Shown one piece after another: positions 8,770 through 17,796 of a stretch of DNA of 64,000 nt. The translations under genes and the position numbers were made by a program. Each line of letters begins with the position of its first letter. The stretch's first letter is position 1. Source of the stretch: JAJDNS01 sp963578825. GTDB lineage: Bacteria; Acidobacteriota; Vicinamibacteria; Fen-336. Below the pieces are notes generated by a model that had not been told where the DNA came from, did no database searches, and saw nothing but the letters and a program-made list of their open reading frames with translations. Location of the stretch: contig CAUZDW010000017.1 of assembly GCA_963578825.1 (NCBI GenBank), positions 14,462 through 78,461 of the forward strand, in the 5' to 3' direction.

Positions 8770-10080
8770 GTGAAACTCATCGTCGCCCTCATTGCCGTGA
8801 CGGCGCTTGCGACCGTCGTACCGCCTCTGCCCGCGAGCCAGAAAGCCGCGCAGCAGTCGGCCTCGGGGCCGCTGGCGGTCCTGTGCGGTCAGCTCATCGA
8901 TGGGAGGGGCGAATCGCCGCTCCGGGACGCCGCGGTCCTTATTGAAGGCGAGAGGATCACAGTCGTTGGTCCGCGGAGCCTGGTTCCCGACGGCGTCCGG
9001 GTGGTGGACCTGGGCCCGGCGACCTGCATGCCGGGGTTGATCGACGCCCATGTCCACACGCTGATCGCCACCGACGACTACCAGGTGGATCACCTGCGCC
9101 GCTCGTCCGCCTACAAGGCGCTTCGGGGGCAGAACGTCGTGCGGAGGCTGCTCGACGCCGGTTGGACCAGCATCCGTGTCGCCGGCGACGCCGACGTCTT
9201 CTACGCCCACCTGGAGGTGAAGAAGGCCATCGAGGAAGGGCTCATTGCTGGTCCGCGAATGTGCGGAGCGGGTCACTACCTGTCCATTACAGGAGGGGGA
9301 GGCGACATCAACTTCTTTGGGCCCGAGCACGCGCTCGCCGCCGACGGCCTGGTCGTCGACGGCGTCGAAGAGATCAGGAAGGCCGTGCGAACCGAGGTCA
9401 AGTTCGGGAGCGACTGGATCAAGGTCCTGGCCAGCGGAGCGTTCATGTCCGTCGGGGACGATCCGACCCGGGCCCACTTCAGCCCGGAGGAGCTTCGGAC
9501 CCTGGTCGAGGAGGCCGATCGCCTGGGCGTGCCTGTCATGGCTCATGCGGACTCGAACGCAGGCATCATCCAGGCGCTCCAGGCGGGCGTTCGATCGATC
9601 GAGCACGGCACCTTCATCGATGACGCGGCGATCGCTCTCTTCAAGGAGCGCGGGGCCTTCCTGGTGCCCACTCTGTACGTCTGGGAGTTCTTCCTGGCCG
9701 AAGAGGCCGACAGCGCGGCACAAAAGAAAATGGTGGAGCTCGCGCGCCGGTACCGCGCGGAGTACCACGAGGGACTCGGCAAGGCGATCCGGGCCGGGGT
9801 GAAAATCGGGCTCGGAACGGACTACGTGGGCTGGCCGGTGGAGCAGAGCGCCAGAGAGTTTGCGCTCCAGGTCGAGGTCGGAAGGACGCCCATGGAGGCC
9901 ATACAGGCCGCCACCCAGGTGAACTCCGAGCTTCTCGGATGGGACGACAGGCTGGGGACGCTGGAGCCGGGAAAGCTGGCCGACCTGGTGGCCGTGCCGG
10001 GTGACCCGTTGAGCGACATCTCTGAGATGGAGAGGGTGTCGTTCGTCATGCTCGGGGGCCGGATCATCCGTCGAGACTAG
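8770..10080 (+). CDS. Secreted amidohydrolase, imidazolonepropionase/prolidase-like
   Basis: The 436-residue product has a short hydrophobic signal, then an amidohydrolase-superfamily metal-dependent hydrolase. Metal-site residues are visible in order: DAHVH (H94, H96), a carboxylated-lysine candidate K218 in WIKVLASGA, H259 in MAHAD, H279 in IEHGT, and D351 in GLGTDY. This layout matches secreted dipeptidase/amidase-type amidohydrolases of the Xaa-Pro-like group. The GTG start at 8770 has AGGAGAGGAG upstream. The substrate cannot be read from sequence; a peptide or N-acyl amide is likely. Confidence 0.85.
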   Translation: MKLIVALIAVTALATVVPPLPASQKAAQQSASGPLAVLCGQLIDGRGESPLRDAAVLIEGERITVVGPRSLVPDGVRVVDLGPATCMPGLIDAHVHTLIATDDYQVDHLRRSSAYKALRGQNVVRRLLDAGWTSIRVAGDADVFYAHLEVKKAIEEGLIAGPRMCGAGHYLSITGGGGDINFFGPEHALAADGLVVDGVEEIRKAVRTEVKFGSDWIKVLASGAFMSVGDDPTRAHFSPEELRTLVEEADRLGVPVMAHADSNAGIIQALQAGVRSIEHGTFIDDAAIALFKERGAFLVPTLYVWEFFLAEEADSAAQKKMVELARRYRAEYHEGLGKAIRAGVKIGLGTDYVGWPVEQSAREFALQVEVGRTPMEAIQAATQVNSELLGWDDRLGTLEPGKLADLVAVPGDPLSDISEMERVSFVMLGGRIIRRD

Positions 10081-10161
10081 TCTTCGGGATCGAACGCCCC
10101 GCGGAGCCGCACAGCGGCAGGAAGAGGGCGGGGCTCGCGGCGAAGGCCACCGACCAAGCCC

Positions 10162-10191
10162 TTGACCCCGGGCCGCGGCTCCGCGTGTAAT
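10162..10191 (+). promoter_or_regulatory. Candidate sigma-70 promoter of gpmA
   Basis: TTGACC at 10162-10167 and TGTAAT at 10186-10191 are separated by 18 bases. The predicted transcript start near 10198 leaves a ~25-base leader carrying GGAGG before the ATG at 10223. The preceding gene ends at 10080. Confidence 0.45.
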
Positions 10192-10222
10192 GATCGTTCC
10201 AAAGAGCGGAGGACGAAGCGCC

Positions 10223-10969
10223 ATGTACAAGGTGGTCCTGCTGAGGCACGGCGAGAGCGAGTGGAATCTGGCCAACCGTTTCACGGGCTGGACGGACGTC
10301 GATCTCACCCCCAAAGGCGTCGAGGAGGCGGGCGCGGCGGGACAGCTGCTGCAGGACGGGGGCTACGTCTTCGACGTGGCGCACACGTCCGTCCTCAAGC
10401 GCGCCATTCGGACGCTCTGGATCACCCTCCAGACGATGGACCTGATGTGGATCCCGGTGAAGATCTCGTGGCGTCTCAACGAGCGCCACTACGGCGCGCT
10501 TCAGGGTCTGAACAAGGCGGAGACCGCGAAGAAATTCGGGGCAGATCAAGTCCATATCTGGCGCCGGAGCTACTCCACCCCTCCCCCGGCCCTCGAGCCC
10601 GACGACCAGCGCTTTCCAGGGCGTGACCCGCGGTACGCCAACCTCACCAAGGACGTCCTTCCACTCGCCGAGGCCCTCGACCACACCGTGAAGCGCTTCC
10701 TGCCGTACTGGCACGACTCGATCGGTCCCGACATCAAGGCGGGCAAGCGAGTCGTGATCGCAGCTCACGGCAACAGCCTGCGCGCCCTGGTGAAGCACCT
10801 CGACAACGTCTCCGAGGACGACATCGTCGGGCTCAACATCCCCACGGGCATCCCTCTCGTCTACGAGCTCGACGAGGAGCTGCAGGCGATCAAGAGCTAC
10901 TACCTCGGTGACCCGGAGGCCGCGAAAAGGGCCGCCGAAGCCGTGGCGCAGCAGGCCTCGAAGGGCTGA
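10223..10969 (+). CDS. gpmA: 2,3-bisphosphoglycerate-dependent phosphoglycerate mutase
   Basis: The 248-residue product matches the dPGM family length. It has the catalytic LLRHGESEWN (His9), ERHYGALQG with Glu88, the DPRYA substrate loop near 135, and the second histidine in AAHGNSLRAL (His182). It interconverts 3- and 2-phosphoglycerate in glycolysis and gluconeogenesis. The ATG at 10223 is preceded by GGAGG with good spacing. An earlier in-frame codon at 10190 would place extra residues before the family N-terminus and is rejected. Only eight bases separate it from the penicillin acylase gene, so the two are probably cotranscribed. Confidence 0.95.
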   Translation: MYKVVLLRHGESEWNLANRFTGWTDVDLTPKGVEEAGAAGQLLQDGGYVFDVAHTSVLKRAIRTLWITLQTMDLMWIPVKISWRLNERHYGALQGLNKAETAKKFGADQVHIWRRSYSTPPPALEPDDQRFPGRDPRYANLTKDVLPLAEALDHTVKRFLPYWHDSIGPDIKAGKRVVIAAHGNSLRALVKHLDNVSEDDIVGLNIPTGIPLVYELDEELQAIKSYYLGDPEAAKRAAEAVAQQASKG

Positions 10970-10977
10970 GCGACGAC

Positions 10978-13446
10978 GTGACGACCAGCGTCGAGGCCCA
11001 GGCGCCGAAGAAGCGGTCTCGTCCGGTTCGAATCGCCATCGGAGCGCTCGTCTCGGTCGTCGTCGTTGCCGGTGCTGCGGCCCTCTGGGTCGGCTGGGCA
11101 CTGAAGGCGAGCCTGCCCCGGCTCGAGGGAGAGCTCCCGCTGGCCGGCCTCGCCGAGCCTGTGCGGGTCGAGCGCGACGCCCGCGGGGTTCCCGTCGTGC
11201 GCGGGTGGAGCCGGCTGGACGTCGCCCGAGCCACCGGCTTTCTCCACGCGCAGGAGCGCTTCTTCCAGATGGACTTGCTCCGCCGCCGGGCCGCCGGTGA
11301 GCTGTCGGAGATCTTCGGCGAGTTTGCCCTCGAGATGGACCGCGAAGTGCGGCCGCTTCGACTCCGCCGTGCGGCTCATCGAGCCATGGCGTCCGTCAGT
11401 CGACAAGAGCGGGCGATGCTGGATGCGTACACCGAGGGCGTGAACGCGGGCCTCCAGACATTGGGCGCGATGCCCTTCGAGTACCGGATGCTCCGGGTGG
11501 AGCCGCAGCCGTGGCTGCCGGCGGATACGGGTCTGTGCGTGATGGCGATGTTCCTCACCCTGCAGCAGGGGCAGGCCGAGCGGGAATCGACGCTCGGCCT
11601 CATGCACGACCTTCTCCCACCAGAGCTCGTCGAGTTCCTGGTCCCTCGGGGCACCGAGTGGGACGCGCCCCTCGAAGGCGCCCCCTTCGCCCAACCGGCG
11701 ATGCCCGGCCCCGAGGTGCTCGACCTGCGCCTCGAACAGTCGCGTCCCCTGGCCCGGATCTCACCTGGCGTGCCGCCGGGAGCCCTGGGCCCGCTGCACG
11801 TCGAAGACGCCGACCACGCGCTCGTCCACGGCAGCAACAACTGGGCGGTGGCCGGGACGCACACCGCCCACGGGGGAGCGCTCCTCGCCAACGACATGCA
11901 TCTCGGTCTCGACGTTCCGAACATCTGGTACCGGGCGTCGCTGGTTTTCCCTGCGCCAGAGGGCGAGCGACGGATCACGGGCGTGATGCTGCCGGGTGTG
12001 CCCTTCGTCGTCGTGGGCAGCAACGGGCATGTGGCCTGGGGGTTCACCAACAGCCACGGCGACTGGTCCGACCTCATCGTGCTCGAGACCGACCCCGACG
12101 ACCCCGGGGAGTACCTCACCCCGGAGGGACCACGCGCCTTCGAGCGGGCGACGGAGACGATTCGCATCCGCGGCGGCGAGGAGGAGCCTCTCGAGGTGCT
12201 CTCGACGATCTGGGGCCCGGTCGTGGACGAGGACCATCGGGCACGCCGACGTGCGCTCCGATGGGTGCCCCTCCTCGAGGGCGGGCTGGACACGGCTTTC
12301 TCCATGATGGAGTCCGCACGGAACGTCGACGAGGCCCTCGCCCTCGCCGCCGAGGTCGGCATTCCGCATCAGAATCTCGTGTGCGCCGACTCCTCCGGTC
12401 ACATCGGCTGGACGATCGTCGGCCGAATCCCGCGCCGGGTCGGTTTCGACGGCCGGCTGCCGGGCTCGTGGGCCGACGGTTCCCGAGGCTGGGACGGCTG
12501 GCTCGACGTGGAGGAGTACCCGAGGATCGTCGATCCCCCGAGCGGGCGGATCTGGACCGCGAACGCCCGGGTGGTGAGCGGTGAGAGGCTGGACACCATC
12601 GGCTTCGGCGGGTACGCCCTCGGGGCCCGGGCCAGGCAGATCAGAGATGACCTGATGGACATCGACGCGGCCAGCGAGACGGACATGCTCAGCGTGCAGC
12701 TCGACGACAGGGCCGTTTTCCTCGAGCGGTGGCGTGATCTGATTCTCGATGTTCTCGACGCGGAAACGACCGGAGGCCATCCCGAGCGAGCCGAGGCACG
12801 GCGATGGGTCGACGCCTGGGGCGGCCGCGCCCGCGTCGACTCCATCGGCTACCGGCTCGTTCGTGCGTTCCGAAACCAGGTGGCCCGCGCCAGCCTCGAG
12901 CCGCTCGTCGCCCCGTGTCGAAAAGCGGACGAGCGGTTCGACGGCATCGGGCAGGCGACCCGGCAGTGGGAGGGACCGCTGTGGGCCCTCGTGACGGAGC
13001 GGCCGCTGCACCTCCTGGCCCCGCGCTACCACAGCTGGCAGGCGCTCTTCGTGGCGGCGTTCGACGAGATCCTCGACGAGATCCTCGGAGAGAAAGAAGG
13101 AGGCCTGGCGGAACGGACGTGGGGTGAGCACAACACGGTCCTCATCCGCCACCCCATCTCCTACGGCGCGCCCGCGCTCCGACGCTGGCTCGACATGCCC
13201 CGCGAAGCGCTCCCCGGGGACACCCACATGCCACGTGTTCAGACTCCTCGTTCCGGGGCCTCCGAGCGCCTGGCGGTGTCGCCGGGGCGGGAGGAGGAGG
13301 GTTACTTCCACATGCCGGGCGGCCAGAGTGGACACCCCCTCTCCCCGCACTACGGCGACGGTCACGGAGCCTGGGCTCGTGGCGAACCCGCCCCCTTCCT
13401 TCCCGGACCGCCCGCCCACGTGCTGACCCTGCTGCCCTCGCGCTAG
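10978..13446 (+). CDS. Penicillin acylase family protein (Ntn-hydrolase, S45)
   Basis: The 822-residue protein has an N-terminal membrane anchor or signal (VRIAIGALVSVVVVAGAAALWVG, residues 17-39 region) followed by the acylase precursor. The autoprocessing site is GSNNW with the N-terminal nucleophile Ser286; the alpha chain precedes it and the beta chain follows. ALLANDMHLGL and the later NARV segment fit the family. Members hydrolyse amide bonds of acylated amines such as acyl-homoserine lactones or beta-lactams in the periplasm; the substrate here is unknown. The GTG start lies eight bases after gpmA. The stop codon sits inside a 16-base palindrome. Confidence 0.9.
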   Translation: MTTSVEAQAPKKRSRPVRIAIGALVSVVVVAGAAALWVGWALKASLPRLEGELPLAGLAEPVRVERDARGVPVVRGWSRLDVARATGFLHAQERFFQMDLLRRRAAGELSEIFGEFALEMDREVRPLRLRRAAHRAMASVSRQERAMLDAYTEGVNAGLQTLGAMPFEYRMLRVEPQPWLPADTGLCVMAMFLTLQQGQAERESTLGLMHDLLPPELVEFLVPRGTEWDAPLEGAPFAQPAMPGPEVLDLRLEQSRPLARISPGVPPGALGPLHVEDADHALVHGSNNWAVAGTHTAHGGALLANDMHLGLDVPNIWYRASLVFPAPEGERRITGVMLPGVPFVVVGSNGHVAWGFTNSHGDWSDLIVLETDPDDPGEYLTPEGPRAFERATETIRIRGGEEEPLEVLSTIWGPVVDEDHRARRRALRWVPLLEGGLDTAFSMMESARNVDEALALAAEVGIPHQNLVCADSSGHIGWTIVGRIPRRVGFDGRLPGSWADGSRGWDGWLDVEEYPRIVDPPSGRIWTANARVVSGERLDTIGFGGYALGARARQIRDDLMDIDAASETDMLSVQLDDRAVFLERWRDLILDVLDAETTGGHPERAEARRWVDAWGGRARVDSIGYRLVRAFRNQVARASLEPLVAPCRKADERFDGIGQATRQWEGPLWALVTERPLHLLAPRYHSWQALFVAAFDEILDEILGEKEGGLAERTWGEHNTVLIRHPISYGAPALRRWLDMPREALPGDTHMPRVQTPRSGASERLAVSPGREEEGYFHMPGGQSGHPLSPHYGDGHGAWARGEPAPFLPGPPAHVLTLLPSR

Positions 13447-13452
13447 CGCGAG
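13437..13452 (+). terminator. GC-rich palindrome at the acylase stop codon
   Basis: CTCGCGCTAGCGCGAG is a perfect palindrome that can fold with a six-base stem and CTAG loop, and it contains the TAG stop. There is no U-run, so it is at best a factor-assisted terminator between two converging genes. Confidence 0.25.
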
Positions 13453-13506
13453 GCTGCGAGGGAAACGGGATGGTGTCTGACGAAGGAGACGGCAACTACA
13501 GGCCGC

Positions 13507-15680
13507 TCACTCGACGATGACGATGTCCGTCCCACCCCGGCCGAACGTTTCCGGGGCGTACATCTCCTCGGCCTTCGGCGGGGGGACCACGAAGGTCCCG
13601 ACGGTCGTGGCCCGGGCGACGTAGCGGTAGGTGTGGACGCCCTCCCACAGCAGTGAGGAGAAAGCCTCGACCCGCTCGTCGCGCAGGTTCTGGTGCTCGA
13701 ACCACGGCCGGCTCCACCACCACCAGCGACCGGGAGAGCTAGGGCCGCCCAGGCCGGGCGCGCCGTACGGCGTGACCTCGTCCCCCCCCGGCGCCGGCGT
13801 CTCGGCCAGGGCCAGCCGAGCGAGGCCGGTCGAGTCGGTGCGGACGGTCTTGCCGGGCTCGAGAGACACCTCGATGTCTTCGAGAGGGCTACCGTCGGCG
13901 AGCGCGGTGGCCCACGCGAGAAGGCGGTGACCGTCTGCGAAGGCGTCGAGGCCGATGTGTGTGGCCTGCACCCAGGTGCGCGCCGCCTGGTGGCGGTCGT
14001 TCTTCTTCGGCTTCAGCGGCTCGACGACGAGGACGATCTGACCGAGGCCTCCCTCGAGGGCGGGCGACAGGTCGAGACGTGTCTCGACGAGCTCGTCCTC
14101 CTCGCCTTCGGTCTGCACGGTGGTGTCGAGAACCCGGCGGCCCGGGGGCTGTGCTTTCGCGTCTTGCCAGATCCTCTGACGATAGGCGTGCCACGCCGCC
14201 CAGTCACCCGGCCCCACAGCCCGCGCCCGCATGCGCAAGCCCGGGTGGTTGACGGAGTAGACGGCGAACCGCCCGGCGCCCCCGGGGTCGAGGACGACGA
14301 ACTCTCCGCCGGGGGCGAAGAGGGCCGTGTCGGCCGGACCCACGTCGAAGCTCAGCGCGGGCCCCGCTTCGAGGGTCTGCCCGAAGGCGTCGCGGATCTC
14401 GGGCGACTGGCTGACCCGATAGCTCGTGCGGCCCTTTTTCGAGCCCTGGAGGAGAACGGTGCTGCCCCCGACCGCCGCCTTCAGCCCGGGTACGGGAGGA
14501 TCCACACGGACCATCTCCTCGCGGAACGCCCTGGCGTCCACGGGGTTCGTGAGCTCGATCCGCCACGGGTCCTGCGGTGAGCACCCACGCCCACCCCAGC
14601 CGCACTCGTGCTTTTCCACTCGGAAGGGCCCGTGGGTGCGGAAGCTGCTTGTCTGGGGCTCCTCGGTGACCCGGGGTCCTTCGGCGGAGGGCACACCGGG
14701 ACCCACCGTCACGGTGACCGCGGAGTCGGGGGGCAGGGCTTTCTGTGTCCGGAAGGCGAGCCATCGACCGTCCTCCGCCTGCGCCGCCAGCCCGGAGACC
14801 TCCCTGTCCGCGTCGACCTCTTTCGGGGTGGCCGGCCTCAGCGGGACATCGCGGTCCTGCGCGCGCACGCGAACGGTGGCCAGCACCGCCGCCCGGTCGA
14901 TCGCCTGATCGAAGGCGGCGAAGAGGAGCGTGTCGAGCGGCTCCGGACCGCCCTCGGGGTGGATGGCGACGACCCGCGGGGGAGGCGTGGAGAAGCTCCA
15001 CGAGACGCTGCTCTCGAGCGAGGCGCCGCTCTCCGCGCGTGTGCCGCGCCGGACTTCGACGCGCGGTACTCCGTGGCCATCGGAAAGCGCCCTTCCGGCT
15101 CGAAGAGGAGCGTGCGCGTCCCGACCCAGCGCCACTCGCCCGGCGGCTGCGGCGAGAGGCGCACCGGTGGGGTCTCGCGCGCCAGCGCCTCGTGCGAGGA
15201 CACCGCCACCATCGGCGCGGAGAGCGTGACCGAGAGGTGGGGGGCCAGGGCGGCCTCGCCCTCCGGCGCGTGGCGAAGGACCTCGACCGGCCCGGCCTCT
15301 TCCCCGGGCGCTCTCTCCGGCGCCTGTGGTGGAGGGAACGCCGTAAGCACCGTCTCGCCGGTGCGCGGCGGAGGAAGGGAGCCCTCGCGCAGTGCGAACG
15401 GCTGCTCCCGGAGCTCCCCGGTCTGCTTCCAGGGCGGCATCCGGTCGAGGACGAGCTGCGTGTCGGCCGCGTCCAGGTGAGAGGCGGTGGGCCGGGCGAT
15501 ATGGAGCGGTCCCTCGACGGTGTCGGCGCCTTCGTTCAGGCGGAACCGCAGGCCCTCGGGCTCCTCGGCCAGTGCTGGCTTCTCAGAGCTCACCGTGGCC
15601 CCCCTGCTCGGAGCATCCGACGCTCCGACAACCGTGGTCATCAGAAGCAGTCCCAGGGCCCCGACGCGCGTGCTGTTCAT
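13507..15680 (-). pseudogene. Alpha-2-macroglobulin family gene, internally deleted and frameshifted
   Basis: It starts with a good signal peptide (MNSTRVGALGLLLMTTVVGA, ATG 15680, GGGAGAG upstream). An N-terminal macroglobulin domain ends in one frame at FPMATEYR and continues in another frame at VEVRRGTRAES, so a single-base deletion near 15060 is implied. The N-terminal domains then run to GLARLALAE and jump within ~25 residues to PWFEHQNLRDERVEAF...KAEEMYAPETFGR. That is the extreme C-terminus of the long bacterial form. Family members of this type are usually over 1500 residues; about 725 are encoded here. The bait, thioester and complement-like domains are missing. Intact relatives are periplasmic protease traps. 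Decay or misassembly are both possible. Confidence 0.8.
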
Positions 15681-15742
15681 GGCGGATCTCTCCCACACGT
15701 GGAGGATACCGGAGGAGGGGGTCGGCTATTCCCCCTGTCCCG

Positions 15743-17116
15743 TCAAGGAGTGGCTTCGAACGGAAGGGCGGCGCCGAGCTTGCGGGCCACGCGGTCCCGG
15801 ATCCAGCTCGCGTCCCACCATTCGGTGGGATTCACGGGCAGACCGCGGATGAGGGTCGTGAAGTGAAGGTGGTCCCCGCCGGCGAGACCCGTCGCTCCAG
15901 TCCGCCCGACCGTCGCTCCCCGCTCGACCTCCCGGCCCTCCGCCACCTCGATCGAGGAGAGGTGGGCGTAGAGGCTCATCAGGCCGTAGCCGTGATCGAT
16001 CACCACCGTGTTTCCGTAGATGCCGAAGTACCGGCCCAGCCGCACGACACCGCTGTTCGCGGCGGGCACCGCAGCGTGTGCGATCGAGGCGAGGTCGTAG
16101 CCGAGGTGAGTCTGCTCGTCCACCGTGCGTCCCTCGTAGGTGTACGTCCGTTGATCGGCGAACGAGGACATCACCTGGGCGCCCGGCAGGGACACGAAGG
16201 GCTCCGTCCAGAGGAAGGCCGGGGAGGAGCCCCGGCCCAGCTCCACCAGCTCCGCGCCGTTTTGTCGACGGAGGTCTCCGTTGATCTGAAGGTAGCTCTC
16301 CAGAAGATCGCCGCGGTCCGTGAGCTCCGGGGTCCGACGCTGGATCTCGGGCACCACCCGGGCCATGAAGGAGTCCGAGAGGCCGATGCGGTCGCTGGCC
16401 GGAGGCTTCGGGAAGAAGCGGTCCAGGAAGGCCTGCTCGGCCAGGTTGCCGACGTCGTCCTCGGCCACGAGGCGCACCTGCGCGTCGTCGCCGAGATCCC
16501 ATGGAAGGCCGAAGAGGCAGAGGCGATCGCCCGGCCCCCCCTTCGGCAGGGGGCTGCCCGGGAAAAACCACTGGCCTGCCTGCACGCCGTCCCGTGCCGT
16601 GGTGTCGCCGACCCGGTACACGACGACCCCGGCGCCTCCCTGTGTGGCGTAGTTCTGGATCGAGAGCACGGAGAGCTCGGGGGGCACGAGCCGCACGGGG
16701 ATGGTGATCTCCCGGATCACCGGATCGGGCTGCAGCAGCCAGGTGGGCTCGCGTCTGCCGATCGCGCGCAAGACGGCTTCCCCGGGCTGCAGGTCCGGCA
16801 CGGCCTCGCGACCGACCTCCGCGTGGATCTCGTCGTGCTCGGTCCTCTCGCCCCAGAACGCCCAGGGCGGCCGCGTGCGGTAGCTGCGCTCCTCGATCAC
16901 GTGCGTCCGGTCTCCCTGCACGAGCTCGAGAGAGACGCTGCTGAGCCCGCGCCCGGAGGCGGAGGCCGTGATGACCACGGTCGAGCGCACCCCGATGGCG
17001 GGCAGCGACTCGATGTGGAGAGCGGGAGGGGCTCCTGCTCGGAAAGTGAGGAGGAAGGCCACGATTAGACCCAGGCCGACAGCGGCAAGAGCGAGGATCT
17101 TCAAGACGTTCTTCAT
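15743..17116 (-). CDS. M23 family metallopeptidase, membrane-anchored (LytM-type)
   Basis: The 457-residue product has an N-terminal membrane segment (residues 4-25), a ~290-residue beta-rich region and a C-terminal M23 domain. Zinc-site motifs are HLGYDLA (HxxxD), YAHLS and GGDHLHF (HxH), all intact, so it should be an active endopeptidase or a close structural copy. Such proteins cleave peptidoglycan cross-links or regulate amidases in the periplasm. A G-rich stretch precedes the ATG at 17116. A run of seven C/G inside (about 16527-16533) is in frame. It lies beside the broken alpha-2-macroglobulin gene on the same strand, about 60 bases upstream of it. Confidence 0.9.
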   Translation of the reverse strand: MKNVLKILALAAVGLGLIVAFLLTFRAGAPPALHIESLPAIGVRSTVVITASASGRGLSSVSLELVQGDRTHVIEERSYRTRPPWAFWGERTEHDEIHAEVGREAVPDLQPGEAVLRAIGRREPTWLLQPDPVIREITIPVRLVPPELSVLSIQNYATQGGAGVVVYRVGDTTARDGVQAGQWFFPGSPLPKGGPGDRLCLFGLPWDLGDDAQVRLVAEDDVGNLAEQAFLDRFFPKPPASDRIGLSDSFMARVVPEIQRRTPELTDRGDLLESYLQINGDLRRQNGAELVELGRGSSPAFLWTEPFVSLPGAQVMSSFADQRTYTYEGRTVDEQTHLGYDLASIAHAAVPAANSGVVRLGRYFGIYGNTVVIDHGYGLMSLYAHLSSIEVAEGREVERGATVGRTGATGLAGGDHLHFTTLIRGLPVNPTEWWDASWIRDRVARKLGAALPFEATP

Positions 17117-17266
17117 CGAGCCCCCGGGAAAGCGGAAAACAACCGCGTCTCGATCTTACGACGACCCGCGGGGCCCCGTGTGGCCTCCCCCGGGAATGCC
17201 ACCGGGCCGGCCCCTGTAGCTCCTCTGGAGGAGGGTCTTCGCACTTGCAGCGGCGGGCCGACCGCC

Positions 17267-17282
17267 GTCCACTTGCGTGGAC
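17267..17282. promoter_or_regulatory. Perfect hairpin in the divergent intergenic region
   Basis: GTCCAC-TTGC-GTGGAC forms a six-base stem with four-base loop. It lies 26 bases before the FecR start, in the ~190-base space between the divergent M23 and FecR genes. It could be a leader hairpin or an operator. Upstream at about 17219-17233 is a second short inverted repeat (CTCCTC/GAGGAG). Confidence 0.3.
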
Positions 17283-17308
17283 GCTAAGTTGCGAGGGCTC
17301 TAGGGAAT

Positions 17309-17794
17309 ATGGGTAGCGAAGAACCCGACGAAGCGGACACGGATCAGTTCTCGGCCACCGAGGTCTTGCCTCAGAAGACCCGCAGGCCCTTCTACAAGGA
17401 TCCGCTCAGCATTCTCGGTTGGGGGATTGCCCTGGGTGCCATCATCGGCTACTGGTACTACTTCGTAAAGCCGCACGTGCCGGAGCCCGGAGAGCAGGTC
17501 GCACGGATCACGGCACTCGCCGGCGAGGTGCGTCTGAAGCCCAACGAGCAGGAGATCTGGAACCCCGCAAGGCTTCAGGACGCCTTGCACGTGGGCGACG
17601 TCGTTCAGACCGAGCCTCGTTCCGGCGCCGCGATCTCGTTCAACTCCGGCAGCGTGGTGCGCGTCCGTCCGGACAGCATCGCCTACCTCGGGGGCTCGCC
17701 CGAGCAGTCGACCGCCGCCTGGCGCGTCGAGGCCGGCCGGGTGAACTTCACGGTGGGGGACCAGGTCACCCAGATCGTGACCCCCACGGCCCAG
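17309..17794 (+). pseudogene. FecR-domain membrane protein, 5' fragment fused into next gene
   Basis: The reading frame encodes ~162 genuine residues. An acidic N-terminus is followed by one membrane helix (LSILGWGIALGAIIGYWYYF, residues ~33-52) and a FecR-type domain (GDVVQTEPRSGAAISF, GSVVRVRPDS, EAGRVNF, QIVTPTAQ). FecR domains of this kind bind or sense ligands in the periplasm. At about 17795 the homology stops in mid-domain. The frame then runs on as unrelated sequence to 17956, while the neighbouring frame becomes an FHA domain. The FecR C-terminus and the normal start of the FHA gene are missing, which marks a deletion junction. The ATG at 17309 has AGGG upstream. Confidence 0.7.
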
Positions 17795-17796
17795 AG

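Noticed and set aside
11010..11040. tRNA T-loop-like string GGTTCGAATC
   Set aside because: It lies in the penicillin acylase coding frame and no cloverleaf stems surround it.
13782..13789. C8 run as another frameshift site in the alpha-2-macroglobulin gene
   Set aside because: Recognisable family sequence continues in the same frame on both sides; the problem there is the missing middle, not a frame change.
16520..16540. C7 run as another frameshift site
   Set aside because: The M23 peptidase reads through in frame with intact domain motifs on both sides.
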